Origin: Garcia nutans
Taxonomy: Eukaryota > Streptophyta > Magnoliopsida > Malpighiales > Euphorbiaceae
Length of the DNA: 64,000 bases
NCBI GenBank assembly: GCA_947685225.1
Contig: CANTUV010000035.1
Location: 39,060,001-39,124,000 of the forward strand
Direction: 5' to 3'
Position numbers and translations under genes: made by a program
In this document: positions 46,631 through 57,344 of the stretch, one piece after another
Layout: the number at the start of each line of letters is the position of its first letter
Numbering within the stretch: position 1 is the first letter of the stretch
The notes under the pieces: model-generated
Database searches by the model: none
What the model was told of the DNA's origin: nothing
Seen by the model: the letters and a program-made list of their open reading frames with translations, nothing else

Positions 46631-47917
46631 GAATATGAAACAATCACTAAAATTGATACAGACCATGATGCATGGTATGATACTATAAGGAGATTTTTGG
46701 AGGAAAGAGAATACCCGCCGGGGGCAACAAAGAAAGAGAGAAGGGTCGTAAGGCGGTGGTCATTGCAATACACCACATTCCATGGGGAGTTATATCGAAG
46801 ATGGCCCGATGGGGTGCATTTGAGATGTTTAAGAAAACCCGAAGTGGAGCGCATCATGTCAGAAATACATGCGGGAAGTTGCGGTCCGCACATGAGTGGT
46901 TTGGCCCTAGTTAAGAAGATTGTTCGACAAGGTTACTATTGGTTGACCATGGAGAGAGACTGTATTGAGTTTGTCAAGAAGTGCCAACAATGTCAGATGT
47001 ACGATAACTTGAATCATATACCTCCTGAAGAACTGCATTCAATGTCTTCATCCTAGCCCTTTGCCACCTGGGGTATCGACATTATAGGAGAGATACATCC
47101 GACAGCTTCAAACGGGCACCATTTTATTATGGTAGCAGTTGATTATTTTTCAAAATGGGTCGAAGCCGAATCCTTCAACAAGCTGGGTGCAAGTCAAATG
47201 GCTAGGTTTATCGAAAAGAATCTCATTTGCAGATATGGGGTCCCGCACAGTGTGATATCAGACAACGGGGTACAGTTTCAAGGGGCAGTTAAGGATTTAT
47301 TCTCCAAGTACCACATCCATCATCATAGATCCTCTCCTTATAGACCAAAGTCTAATGGGGCAGTGGAAGCAACAAATAAGACAATTAAGCAAATTCTGTC
47401 CAAAATGACCAAGACTTACAGGGATTGGTCAGAGATGCTTCCCTTTCCTTTATGGGGATATAGGACGAGTGTGTGAACACCTACTGGAATGACACCGTTC
47501 TCTTTGGTTTATGGGATGGAAGCAATATTGCCAATTGAGATTGAGATCAAGTCATTGAGAGTAGTCTTGGAAGCGGAGCTGCCTGAAACAGAATGGGTAG
47601 CGAGCAGATACATACAGTTAGCTTTATTAGAAGAAAGAAGGCTAAAGGCACTGTATCATCACCAACTGTATCAAAAGAAGATAGCTCGGGCCTACAATAG
47701 ACGGGTCAAAATCTGAAGATTCAGGGTTGGGGATTTGGTATTGAAGCAATGTAAGCCTACTGTATCTGATCCAAGAGGCAAATTCAGACCCAGCTGGGAA
47801 GGACCATATGTCGTGAAACAAGTCATGAGCAAAGGTGCAGTAAAGTTATCAGACATGGATGGGAACGAATTTAGTGAGCCAGTAAACATTGACAGGTTGA
47901 AGAGGTTTTATGTATAA
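46631..47917 (+). pseudogene. T2 pol: integrase
   Basis: Zinc module HAGSCGPHMSG (near 46870) with CIEFVKKCQQCQ (near 46961). TAG at 47054-47056 lies in the linker SSS*PFATWGIDII. The core has VAVDYFSKWVEAE (47132), ISDNGVQFQG (47257) and NGAVEATNKTIKQ (47353), so the catalytic DDE residues are intact. TGA at 47474 and 47714 fall where T1 has CGA and AGA. It ends PVNIDRLKRFYV and TAA at 47915, immediately before the stem-loop array. Confidence 0.88.
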
Positions 47918-47931
47918 AAAAAAAGAGCTCG

Positions 47932-48071
47932 CTAGGTTGAAAACCCAGAAAGGGCAGCCTAGGAAAAGTTAGAGCAGTCCGCTAGTTCCGATAACCCAAA
48001 AGGGCGGGCTAGGCAACAATTAGGGCTAATGAGAGAAAATCGTCAATTAGAAAACCCTAAAGGGCTAATTG
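47932..48071 (+). repeat. T2 stem-loop cassette array A (3 units)
   Basis: Units at 47932-47962 (CTAGGTTG with CAGCCTAG), 47982-48012 (CTAGTTCCG with CGGGCTAG) and 48044-48071 (CAATTAG with CTAATTG). Each surrounds an AACCC..GGGC core (GAAAACCC or a one-base variant). Confidence 0.78.
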
Positions 48072-48314
48072 GCAACAGGAATGATCTTGTGTATGCTGGC
48101 TTTATGTTTAGTTGTTCCCCAATTTAATAAAACAGAATTAATGATTAAATTTATTTTATGTGCACTGTTATAAGTATTTGACCAGATACAGATGAAATAA
48201 ATAATCATAATTGTAAAAGGTGATGACAAATTATCAATGGAAAAGAAGCATCTTTTATTATTTTAGTTATTTTTCATCCTATCAAAACACTTTATGAATT
48301 GACAAATGTAAAAT
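48072..48314. other. T2 spacer between pol and antisense genes
   Basis: Matches T1 3263-3492. No gene is visible. Confidence 0.4.
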
Positions 48315-49426
48315 CTATGGATGTCGATAAGTGTAACGTACAGGCCAGCTTTGCCTCAGCCGGTCCAAGTAGGCTTCAGTCAAGCAAGGCATGTCTAGGT
48401 CAGGAACAAAATCAGAATCATGACGCTCAGCTCCATATTGACGCCCAAGTCGATGAGGATCATAGCATGTACCTTGACAAAGTGCAGCAAGAGGAACGTA
48501 CATCAAGGTACCAACCAATGGATATTGACTTCAGAACATGAGTGGATCCAGTCAACCCAGTCAGCATATGAAGAAGCTGGGTGGAGTAGCTTCCTAGAAG
48601 AATGATGACGAGGTAGGTATCTGGCAAAATCCATAGAGGGAGTATCAAGCAAACAAAGATGTTCTCGAAGCCAAATCTGCGAAGAAAGAATTAAAAAAAA
48701 AAGTCCGCTAAGTTGAAAACCCGCAAGGGCAGCTTAGGAAAAAATTAGGATAGCTCGCTAGTTCCGAAAACCCACATGGGCGGACTAGGAAAAAATTAGA
48801 GCAATATAAAAAAAATCTAAATTGAAAACCCGAAAGGGCAGTTTAGGTAATTACCTAAAGAAGAAGTAGGCTCCCGGTTAGTCTCTTTGACATTCCTGAT
48901 TTAAATCGGTCTAATCCAACTAAGGTTTCGGCTAAGATCACAGGTACCGGCGACAAGCCTCCTTTCATTTGATCCATGATATCCAATACTCGTGGGTCAA
49001 TATCGTCGTCAGTTGAAACAAGTAAGAATTGGCCGAGCAAGCAAAGACAAAGCATGCACCCCCAGGCCTTAGTAGGAGCCAAATGAGAAAAACAAAAGTC
49101 AATCAAAGGAGCAAGAAGAATTTTTTCACCTCTCATCAACCGAAGAATCTCGGGTTTCGGAATTTGAAATAACATCTGCATCTTCTGTTGAGTTTTGGAA
49201 ATCAATGTGGGTAATGTCATTTACTGATTATTGGGATGTCCAAGGATGGCCTCAAATTCTTCAATTAAGGGACACATTTCAAAGCCAATAATTCTAAAAA
49301 CCCTGGAATCCATATTCAACAAGGAAGACGCGGCATGTAGAAAGGAGTGGTCCAATTTGACATTTTGAAAGCATTTTAAAAATCAAGCTTTGACCATGAA
49401 ATTTTCTTCCAATGGTTGGCATCCAT
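48315..49426 (-). pseudogene. T2 antisense gene 1: DUF7745-like
   Basis: Exon 1 49426-48855 (ATG, MDANHWKKISWS; donor TTTAG/GTAATT). Exon 2 48676-48315 (acceptor TTCGCAG/ATTTGGC; end SWPVRYTYRHP). The same gene model as T1 3493-4790. Exon 1's first third has frame damage; 48855-49220 is open (QIPKPEILRLMRGEKILLAPL, PVPVILAETLVGLD). Exon 2 has lost 37 bases relative to T1 between two CAAG words near 48507, shifting the frame. Function unknown. Confidence 0.65.
48708..48846 (+). repeat. T2 stem-loop cassette array B (3 units) in antisense intron
   Basis: Units at 48708-48737, 48758-48788 and 48817-48846. T1 has five units here, so two were lost or gained by unit-level change. The intron borders are unchanged. 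Confidence 0.78.
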
Positions 49427-49570
49427 ATTCTTAAATAGAATTTTTATTTTCTTTAAATGGTGCTCGGTCATAGTTGATGAATAAAGGGAAACCAAAATTG
49501 CTAAAGAAAGAGTATTCACTTTGGAAGAGAGATTCTTGGCTTATGAATTGAAATATGGCATGCAAGGTGA

Positions 49571-49579
49571 TTTATATAG
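49571..49579 (-). promoter_or_regulatory. TATA box of T2 antisense gene 1
   Basis: TATATAAA on the minus strand, ~150 bases from the ATG at 49426, as in T1. Confidence 0.55.
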
Positions 49580-49895
49580 AAGAAAATAAACCTTTTCCAA
49601 AAGTGAAATGGAAAAGATGATGGAAAAGGATAAGACCATATGGCACAAGGAAAGGAAGTGGTCACAATTTCTTTTTCCATTTTGGATTTGGTTTAACAAA
49701 AGAAGTGGATATTAATTATGATGTATTATATATAAATATATATATAATAAATAAAAAATGGCAGTAACAAAAAAAAATGGCAGTAACGAAAAAAGAAAGA
49801 GAAATGAAAAAAGAAAAAGATTACAGTAAAGAGGAAATTTGTATATTTTTCATTATTGTACAATGTTTTACAATTGTTTCAATATTTACATATCA
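49580..49895. other. T2 gap between antisense genes
   Basis: AT-rich, with an (AT)n-like stretch near 49728-49760. No gene. Equivalent to T1 4945-5234. Confidence 0.4.
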
Positions 49896-52163
49896 CTAAG
49901 AGGGTGGTGGTAGGTCATCAAATAAAGACTTGAAAAAGTCATCGCCTGTTGGAGGAGGGGGCAAATTACTTGTCCCGGGATCATCCGAAGCAGAAGCACC
50001 AAAATCCCTATTGCCTTGGAGTTCTGATTTGTCCTGGTCCTCATCAGAAGCAGACAAAAGGATCTCATGGTCATCAGCCTGGGGGCCTCTCGATGAAGAA
50101 GCACCGGGATCCCTTATTCCTTAAAATCGGAAGTCTCAAAAATTTTGTTCGGATTGATGATATAAACTTTCAAAATTAGAAGCCTGCTGACGACTTGCAG
50201 CCAACTCTTCTTGAAGCTTCTTGTTTTGTTCTTCGAGCATCCACTGTAAGACAAGAAGGAAAGGGTAAGAGCATACATAATCATGCATACATATAGCATA
50301 AACTATTATGAAATAAGGAACTTACCAGGTAATTCATATCAATACTCTGCGGATGAGATGACATATCCGGCAGGCTAGAATGAGCAAACGAAGGGGGAGT
50401 AAAAGAAGGTCCAGCCTCATGATCAAACGAGCCAATAAACTGCAACAATCATTAAAGAATCAAAGAAAGAAAAAGCAGTTGCAATAGAAAAGTGGTAAAA
50501 GTTTTACCTGAGAAGTATTGGTCCTGAGACAAGGAACAGACTCTCCTGCATCTCCGTGATGTTACTCCTCATCTCTACCCTCATTTTCATCAGAAATCTC
50601 CCGCACACCGACAGGAGATACATCAAAGTGCAAGAGTCTCATTTGAATAAAACGAGCATAAAATGGACTCGGTAAATCGAGAAATATCTCGGCATTAAAA
50701 CCATATCGGGCCGACCACCAAGCATCCTCCGGCATCGAGATAATATTTAAAGTGTATTCTGGGATTTGCATCGGGAACCTCCGCTACTCTGGGCCAAGAA
50801 ACCATTCATAGACTCTCTCCCCTAGAAACCAGCTGCTAGACACTGGGCCAGCAATAACTTGGCGAGAATGCTGAAAAGACAGTGCAGCCCTCATCAAAGG
50901 AGACCAGTTTGCTCGCTCTTCTAGATTCCACCAGGCCAAATTCACCTGCAGAATAATATAAGGTAAGTAAAACTTTTGCAAAACTTTTAAAGCATACTAA
51001 TGTTATTTTACCTGATCCCAGGTTAAGCGGCTCAACACAAAACGATGAGTATGCACATGATGAGAGCCGGGAAAGTTCACACGATCAGACAACTAGAAAT
51101 TTAATCTCGGATACCCGATTCTATTTTGGTAAATGCCAGGTACTCTCACGAGGTTGTGTTCATATGCCCATATCTACAATAACAACAAAGATCACAAGAG
51201 GAAAAGAAGAAAAAAAACATTGGTGGAAGAAAGAATACCTCGACAATCGCCATCAAGCCGACAAAAGAATTCTTGTTTCGACAAAGCTTATCAAGGCCAT
51301 GATAAAGACATACGAGACCAGCTTCACCCTAGCTAGAAGATGGTACCATCCTGAGATAAGAAAGGGCACTCAACACTGATAAGTGAATGGATGATTCAGT
51401 GCTGCCAAAGATGGTCAATCAGAGCAGATATAACAAAAATCCTCGAGCATACTGTTCGGCCCTGTTTCTGCCAATCCGACCTTCGTAGTTCATCCAATAA
51501 CTGCGAATTGGCTCGATTTTTATCTTACGAGGTCCTTTATATGATGGTTCCATACCAATTAATTCCTGAATTTCTTCAAATGTTAAAATTTCATTGGTTA
51601 GAGGAACCGAAGCACCATCATATTGAAGGCTGGTTATGGCAGTAAAATCGACTGGACCGATTGTCATCTCCCCAATGGGCAAGTGAAAAGTGTGAGTTGT
51701 ATCCAGCCATCGCTCTGCCAGCTCCTGGACCACGCTTCGGTCTATTTGATATTCTTCGGACGGCAATTGTAAGACAAACTGCTCAAAGCCGCAATCTCGG
51801 ATAATTTGCCTTACCCGAGAAGGCACTACATCATACCATTGTCGAGCTTTATAAATACACCCTCCGGCCCGAACGACACAAAGATCGTGCTAACACAGAC
51901 CCAGGTAAATTAATACCAGGTAAGTACGCATTATTCAATCTATTAATTTATTTTTCATAATAATAATAAAAAGTAATAATAATAATAAATAATAAAATAA
52001 TAAAATAATAAAAAAATAAAAAAATCATCATTACCTCGCTCTTTTGATTGGAACTGCGATGAAGCGGCATCCCGGCCAGTATATCTAGATTTCCGTCTTC
52101 ATGATGCCGAATAAATTTCAATAATTCGGCATTAGAATGAGTCTGCGACCTCGAAGCATGCAT
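49896..52163 (-). pseudogene. T2 antisense gene 2: plant mobile domain protein, six exons
   Basis: Exons 52163-52035, 51889-51239, 51173-51012, 50945-50508, 50439-50326 and 50243-49896, all with GT..AG borders matching T1. It starts MHASRSQTHSNAELL. Exon 2 is open 51826-51422 with RWLDTTHTFHLPIGEMTIG and SLQYDGASVPLTNEILTFEE, the PMD signature. TGA at 51419-51421 (Gly in T1) truncates it. The last exon reads in one frame to GDDFFKSLFDDLPPPS. PMD proteins (MAIN/MAIL1) act in silencing and development in plants; a role for the transposon's copy is inference. Confidence 0.78.
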
Positions 52164-52258
52164 CGCTTTTGGAAAATATGTGCTAAAATTGAAAAGAAAT
52201 TTGAAAGGATTACAAAAGTGAAATTGAAATTTTGAAATGAAATGGAGAATTGATGGGC

Positions 52259-52265
52259 TTTTATA
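52259..52265 (-). promoter_or_regulatory. TATA box of T2 PMD gene
   Basis: TATAAAA on the minus strand, ~96 bases from the ATG at 52163. Confidence 0.55.
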
Positions 52266-52308
52266 GAGGAACGGCAAGCAGATGAAAACAAACTCAAAAT
52301 TGTGCATA

Positions 52309-52550
52309 AATAGTGAATTTTACTATTCATGAATTGTATTACTATTGATAAATAGTAAATGTCACTATTCATAAATAGTATTGCTATTGACGAATAGTAA
52401 ATGTTACTATTCATGAATAGTATTACTATTGGTAAATAGTAAAATCATTTTTTCCAATAGTAAATACTATTTAATACTATTTGTAAATAGTAAATTTACT
52501 ATTTATGACTAGTGAATAGTGCATGAACAGTACTACACAGTAAATAAACA
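52309..52550. repeat. ACTATT/AATAGT dyad cluster upstream of T2 PMD gene
   Basis: Repeated ACTATTCATGAATAGT-type dyads, more numerous than in T1 and at the same distance from the antisense TATA box. Confidence 0.65.
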
Positions 52551-52660
52551 GAAAATTCGATTATTCACTTTAATCATTCAAATAATTGCGAGTATACAAG
52601 TGTTTTTATACCCAGGGGGCAATAGGAAGACATATGCCTAAAATTAGCTAAACCTTTTAG

Positions 52661-53575
52661 TTCAGGTCTAGAACCCAAATTTTCTTTAGGTCCAGAACCT
52701 AGAATTTTCTAAGTCCAAAACTTAGCTCGGGTCCAGAACCCAAATTTTACTTAGGTCCAGAACCTAGAATTTTCTAAGTCCAGAACTTAGCTCGGGTCCA
52801 GAACCCAAATTACCCTTAGGTCTAGAACCTAGAATTTTCTAAGTCCAAAACTTAGCTCGGGTCCAGAACCCAAATTTCCCTTAGGTCTAGAACCTAGAAT
52901 TTTCTAAGTCCAGAACTTAGCTCGGGTCCAGAACCCAAATTTTACTTAGGTCCAGAACCTAGAATTTTCCAAGTCCAGAACTTAGCTCGGGTCCAAAACC
53001 CAAATTTTACTTAGGTCCAGAACCTAGAATTTTCTAAGTCCAAAACTTAGTTCGGGTCCATAACCCAAATTTCCCTTAGGTCTAGAACCTAGAATTTTCT
53101 AAGTCCAGAACTTAGCTCGGGTCCAGAACCCAAATTTTACTTAGGTCCAGAACCTAGAATTTTCTAAGTCCAGAACTTAGTTCGGGTCCAGGACCCAAAT
53201 TTTCCTTAGGTCTAGAACCTAGAATTTTCTAAGTCCAAAACATAGCTCGGGTCCAAAATCCAAATTTTCCTTAGGTCCAGAACCTAGAATTTTCTAAGTC
53301 CAGAACTTAGCTCGGGTCCAGAACCCAAATTTTACTTAGGTCCAGAACTAGAATTTTCTAAGTTTAGAACTTAGCTCGGGTCCAGAACCCAAATTTTCTT
53401 TAGGTCCAGAACCTAGAATTTTCTAAGTCCAGAATTGAGCTCGGGTCCAGAACCCAAATTTTACTTAGGTCTAGAAACTAGAGTTATCCTCGAGTCCAGA
53501 ACTCGAATCAGGGTCCAGAACCCAAATTTCCCTTAGGTCCAGAACCTAGAGTCATCCTCGGGTCCAGAACCCAAA
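52661..53575 (+). repeat. T2 tandem mini-hairpin array (CCAGA loop)
   Basis: About 13 higher-order units of ~66 bases. Each has three mini-hairpins sharing the loop CCAGA: GGGT/ACCC, TTAGGT/ACCTAG and CTAAGT/ACTTAG. The last units add CGAGT/ACTCG. Ends ~80 bases before the polypurine tract. Confidence 0.82.
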
Positions 53576-53643
53576 ACAAGTCGCCATATCAAAAATTAAG
53601 TCTTATTGCTTTTCACTCTCTTTCACTAAGGTTTTAGATCATT

Positions 53644-53659
53644 CAAGCAGGGCGCAAAC
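53644..53659 (+). other. T2 polypurine tract
   Basis: CAAGCAGGGCGCAAAC before TGTAGACC. One C interrupts the purine run seen as GGGGGC in T1. Confidence 0.75.
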
Positions 53660-55879
53660 TGTAGACCCTTAATTTTTGACCCAATCCAGTCCATTATGTT
53701 TTATTTGGTTTAAAATGATTTTTGTTGTTTAATCGGTCCAAAATAATTTTAATTAAATAATTTTTACCTTAGTATCTAATTTTTATTAAGAAAAAAATAA
53801 AAAATAAAAAATAAAAAATAAAAATAAAAATCGGAGTCGGAAAAAAAATCGGCAGCAAAAAGTGATCGCGCGGGCCCGTCGGGCCAGCAGCACCTCACCA
53901 GTTATTTCGCCCACAAGAAATTCCTGCGAGCGAAATAACTTCCCGCGGGTGAGTTATTTCGCCCGCAGGAAATTTCTGCTGGCGAAATAACTTTCCCGCA
54001 GGAATTTCCTGCGGGCTGGGGCGCCCACACGCCCAGCCACGGGCCTGGCCGCAGTTTTTGCCAGCGCAAAAATTTTTGACGCAAAATTTTTGAAACCTAA
54101 TCCAATTAGGTTTTAATTTCTTTTTTTATTAATATTAATTTCCGTGTGGAATTAGGAACAAATAACCTAAAAACCACTATAAATAAGGATCAATTAAACC
54201 AAATTAGGGGAGGAAAAAAATTACACAGTGAGTTTGGAAAGTTGAATTCGAAGGTGAATTGGAAAAGCAAAAACTCAATTCAATTGATTTTTTAAGGGAG
54301 TAGGAGCACGATTTAAGCAATTCAAAGGCAACAAAGGCTTGTCTTTGGAGCTAGTTCATCCAAGAAGAGTTATTTTTTGGAGAATCAACAAAAGAAGGTA
54401 TGTTAAATTCTTTTTGATTTAAGTTTTACAGTAGCCAAATTATGGAATTAGGGTTTTTTAAATAAAAAAACTTTAGAACTTTAACTTAATTTTTCCAAGA
54501 TTAAAACACTAAAACGTGACTTTCTTTTCTAAAAAGACTTAAAATTGTTATTTTTTCTTCTTAAAAATCTTAAAACTCTCATTGAACATATTTTTCAACA
54601 AAACCAAAATCGAATTCTGTTTCTTTCAAAATTTTAAATTAGGTTCTTTGTCATTCAAAAAGCCTTCAAAAACATCTTTTCTACTTGTAAAAACTTCAAT
54701 CCATGTGTTTAAATCCACAAAACTTCATAAATTATCAAATTGCTTTTTAAAAAACCCTAAAAATTCTTTTACCCGAGAACCCTAATTTTAAAACCTAAAA
54801 TTCAAAATTCAACTTTTAAACCTAAAATAATGAGCCCTAATCCTTTTAAAACCTTAAACCATAATTTTTATGAACCCTAATCCTTTTAAAACATTAAAAA
54901 ACATAAAAACATGAAAACCCAAAAAATTGCACAGTAGCTTGAAATTCAATAATCAAAAATCACAAATTTAAGTACTTTAAGGTATTCAAAACCCTAGTTT
55001 CATGATTTCATCATTCAAACCTTAATTTGGTTAATCAAAGAGTCTTACCAACCTTTTAAAACATAAAACCCTAATTTATTTTAACTCCATAAAAATTCAC
55101 AGTAGCTATAATTGAACTTTTATTTGCTTTATTCAATTCCATATTTACTTATACCTTGATTTATCTCTTATGCTTTAATCTATTTAATTTCAATACTTGA
55201 TTTATTTAATTTATCATGGATGGATGTTTATTTTATTGATATTCAAATACTTTTGATGAATGATTTATTTATTATGGATGATCATTTACTTTTATCAATC
55301 AATTTAGACTTCCAAAAGTTGTAAGAGGTATGTTTCCACTTGGTGGGTACCTCATTAGTTAAACATCATGTAATTTAATTTGCTTTTCTATTTTAGAACT
55401 TATGTAATAGGCATGTTTCTACCTTTTGGTGGGTGTCCTATCTAGGCTTGTGATGTAAGGACATGCTTTCATCCTTGGATGGGTGTCCATTTATTTGTTT
55501 TGTTTTGTTTGGACATTGCTTTGATTTTAATATAATGATGTTTTCTTTTTATTGTGTGTAGTATGGATAATATTGTTATATTTAATAATTTTATAATATT
55601 AAGACCTGTAAAAGAGGTCGGTTCCAATGAACCGGCCGTTGTGAGGGTGCTGGGCCATTTCTCACCTTCCCCACACATATCCAACTTTCCGAACCCATTA
55701 AGGGGTTGGGGATTCCTTAGGAATCGAGTCATCCACCACTTTCTTTTTCCCGACCCGTCCGGGTGGCGACTCCATTTTCTCCAGACTTAGGCCCGTGTTC
55801 TCTAAGGCCCCGAGCCTAAACAGTGCTGAAGTCGCAAGAACCATTCCACCGGGAGTGGGGGCGAAAATCCCCACTCACA
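53660..55879 (+). repeat. T2 3' LTR
   Basis: 2220 bases. TATAAATA is at 54178-54185 and the GC-rich dyad block at 53880-54060. It ends CCCCACTCACA. Confidence 0.92.
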
Positions 55880-57344
55880 CCATTGTTAATGGCTAAATTG
55901 TGTAAAATGTGAAATATATGTATTATGTGAAAATGACCCAAAGTGTTTAGGTAATGCCATTTGTTGTGTATGCATTAAGGGCATTGTTAAAAAGCTATTG
56001 GTAATGGCTAAAGTGCATAAAATGTGAATTATATGTGGAATATGTGAAATTAACCAAAATATTTTGGTGATGAGTTTTAAGGTAAAATGTGATGCAATGT
56101 GATGATATGATGAAATGTGATGAATTGATATTGCTATAAATGAGAAAAGTGAGAAAAAGATGAGAAAATGGGGCAATGTGCCTAGCTTGATTATGAGAAA
56201 ATGAGAAAGAGATTGATAATGAGAAATGTGAATTAATTATTTGCCTAGTATGTTATTCAATTTTTAGAATTTTGTGTTTGGCAGCATGCCTATGAGGTCA
56301 TCCTCATTATTTAACTTCAGGGCTAACTTTTGAGCAATTATTGATTTGTCTTTGGGCTAGGTGTTGGACGCCACTTGCCTTCAGGCTAGATGCTGGCCAT
56401 CACTATGATTTGTCTTTAGGCTAGACACTGAGCGTCACTTGCCTTTGGGCTAGACACTAGGTGTCATTATGGATCAAAGAGTAACTCTGGAATTTGAATA
56501 GCATATTAGATCCTTTGGGCCCATGCTTGTGTTTTCTTTAAATTATATTGAAATTCATCCCGCAGGTGACAGGGTAGATTCGATAGAGCTGGAGAGTTCG
56601 TCTAGACCGGGTCGGGTCTAGCTTTGAGTTTGCTTGAGTTGATTTGGCTACTTCTTCGAGATCAGTGCCGATTGCCAGCATGTATATGTTTTTATTATAT
56701 TTGATACTTCATATATTATATTATGTTTTTGGTATATCTATTGTAAATTATAAAGGATGTTTTGGATAAATGTTATTAGGGATTTTTTTTTTGTTTTTGG
56801 GATAAACATATATATGTTTTTTAATGTTTGTTGAAAATTTAGAGAATTTGAGGAGCATGGGTGAAATGATGATTTGATATTATTTGGGAGTGTTTTTGTG
56901 TGTGGGTTGCGTTGTTTGTGAATTTGGGAATGTCCAAATTATAAACAAAACTCTAGTAAATTTTTTTCAAAGATTTTTATGAAAAATGCTTAGTACCTAT
57001 AATTTATGATAATATGTTAGTTGTTATTTAAATATACATTTTAATGTATTTAAGATTTTAAATTTGAAAAGTGAAAATTTTTTATTAAATCAATTTGTGA
57101 CATTTTTATACCGTGTATGTATCTTTTACATAAACTGGGTGTATGTATTGTACATATATAGGGTATAAGGGTGTTACATTTATTTTGCTATCAGAGCCTG
57201 GGTTTGAGGTTCTCGACCTAGGTGGGTTGTTAGAGAGAGAAAATGGAAATTTTAAATAAGGTTTTTAATTATGATACTTGCATTGGCATTGGCACTGGCA
57301 TTTTCTAATCTCTAATGTCTCGGATGCATCAATCTTAGAGGGTA

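Larger units (their letters stand above)
38285..55879 (+). mobile_element. T2: structurally complete Tat/Ogre-lineage element
   Basis: 17,595 bases with TG..CA LTRs (38285-40493, 53660-55879) flanked by CCATT at 38280-38284 and 55880-55884. The order is LTR, primer site, leader, gag, protease/G-patch, RT, gypsy RNase H, archaeal-type RNase H, integrase, stem-loop arrays, antisense DUF7745-like gene, antisense PMD gene, dyad cluster, mini-hairpin array, polypurine tract, LTR. Gag-pol is in one frame with 12 premature stops and no frameshift. It is inserted in the TK LTR. Confidence 0.95.
14689..57178 (+). repeat. TK 5' LTR, split by two large insertions
   Basis: Three pieces join into one ~2.8-kb LTR: 14689-15160, 37228-38284 and 55885-57178. 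The start TATAATATCCTGAAT is TGTAATATCC with one change, as shown by the related minus LTR ending GATATTACA at 61567. The end is GGGTGTTACA at 57178. The composite X/Y (15161-37222) and T2 (38285-55879) occupy the gaps, each with 5-base duplications. A ~34-base tandem repeat (GGCTAGAC.CT..GCGTCACTTG) lies at 56340-56470. Confidence 0.8.

Noticed and set aside
38285..55879. T2 as an autonomous active element
   Set aside because: 12 premature stops in gag-pol and broken cargo genes; only its structure is complete.
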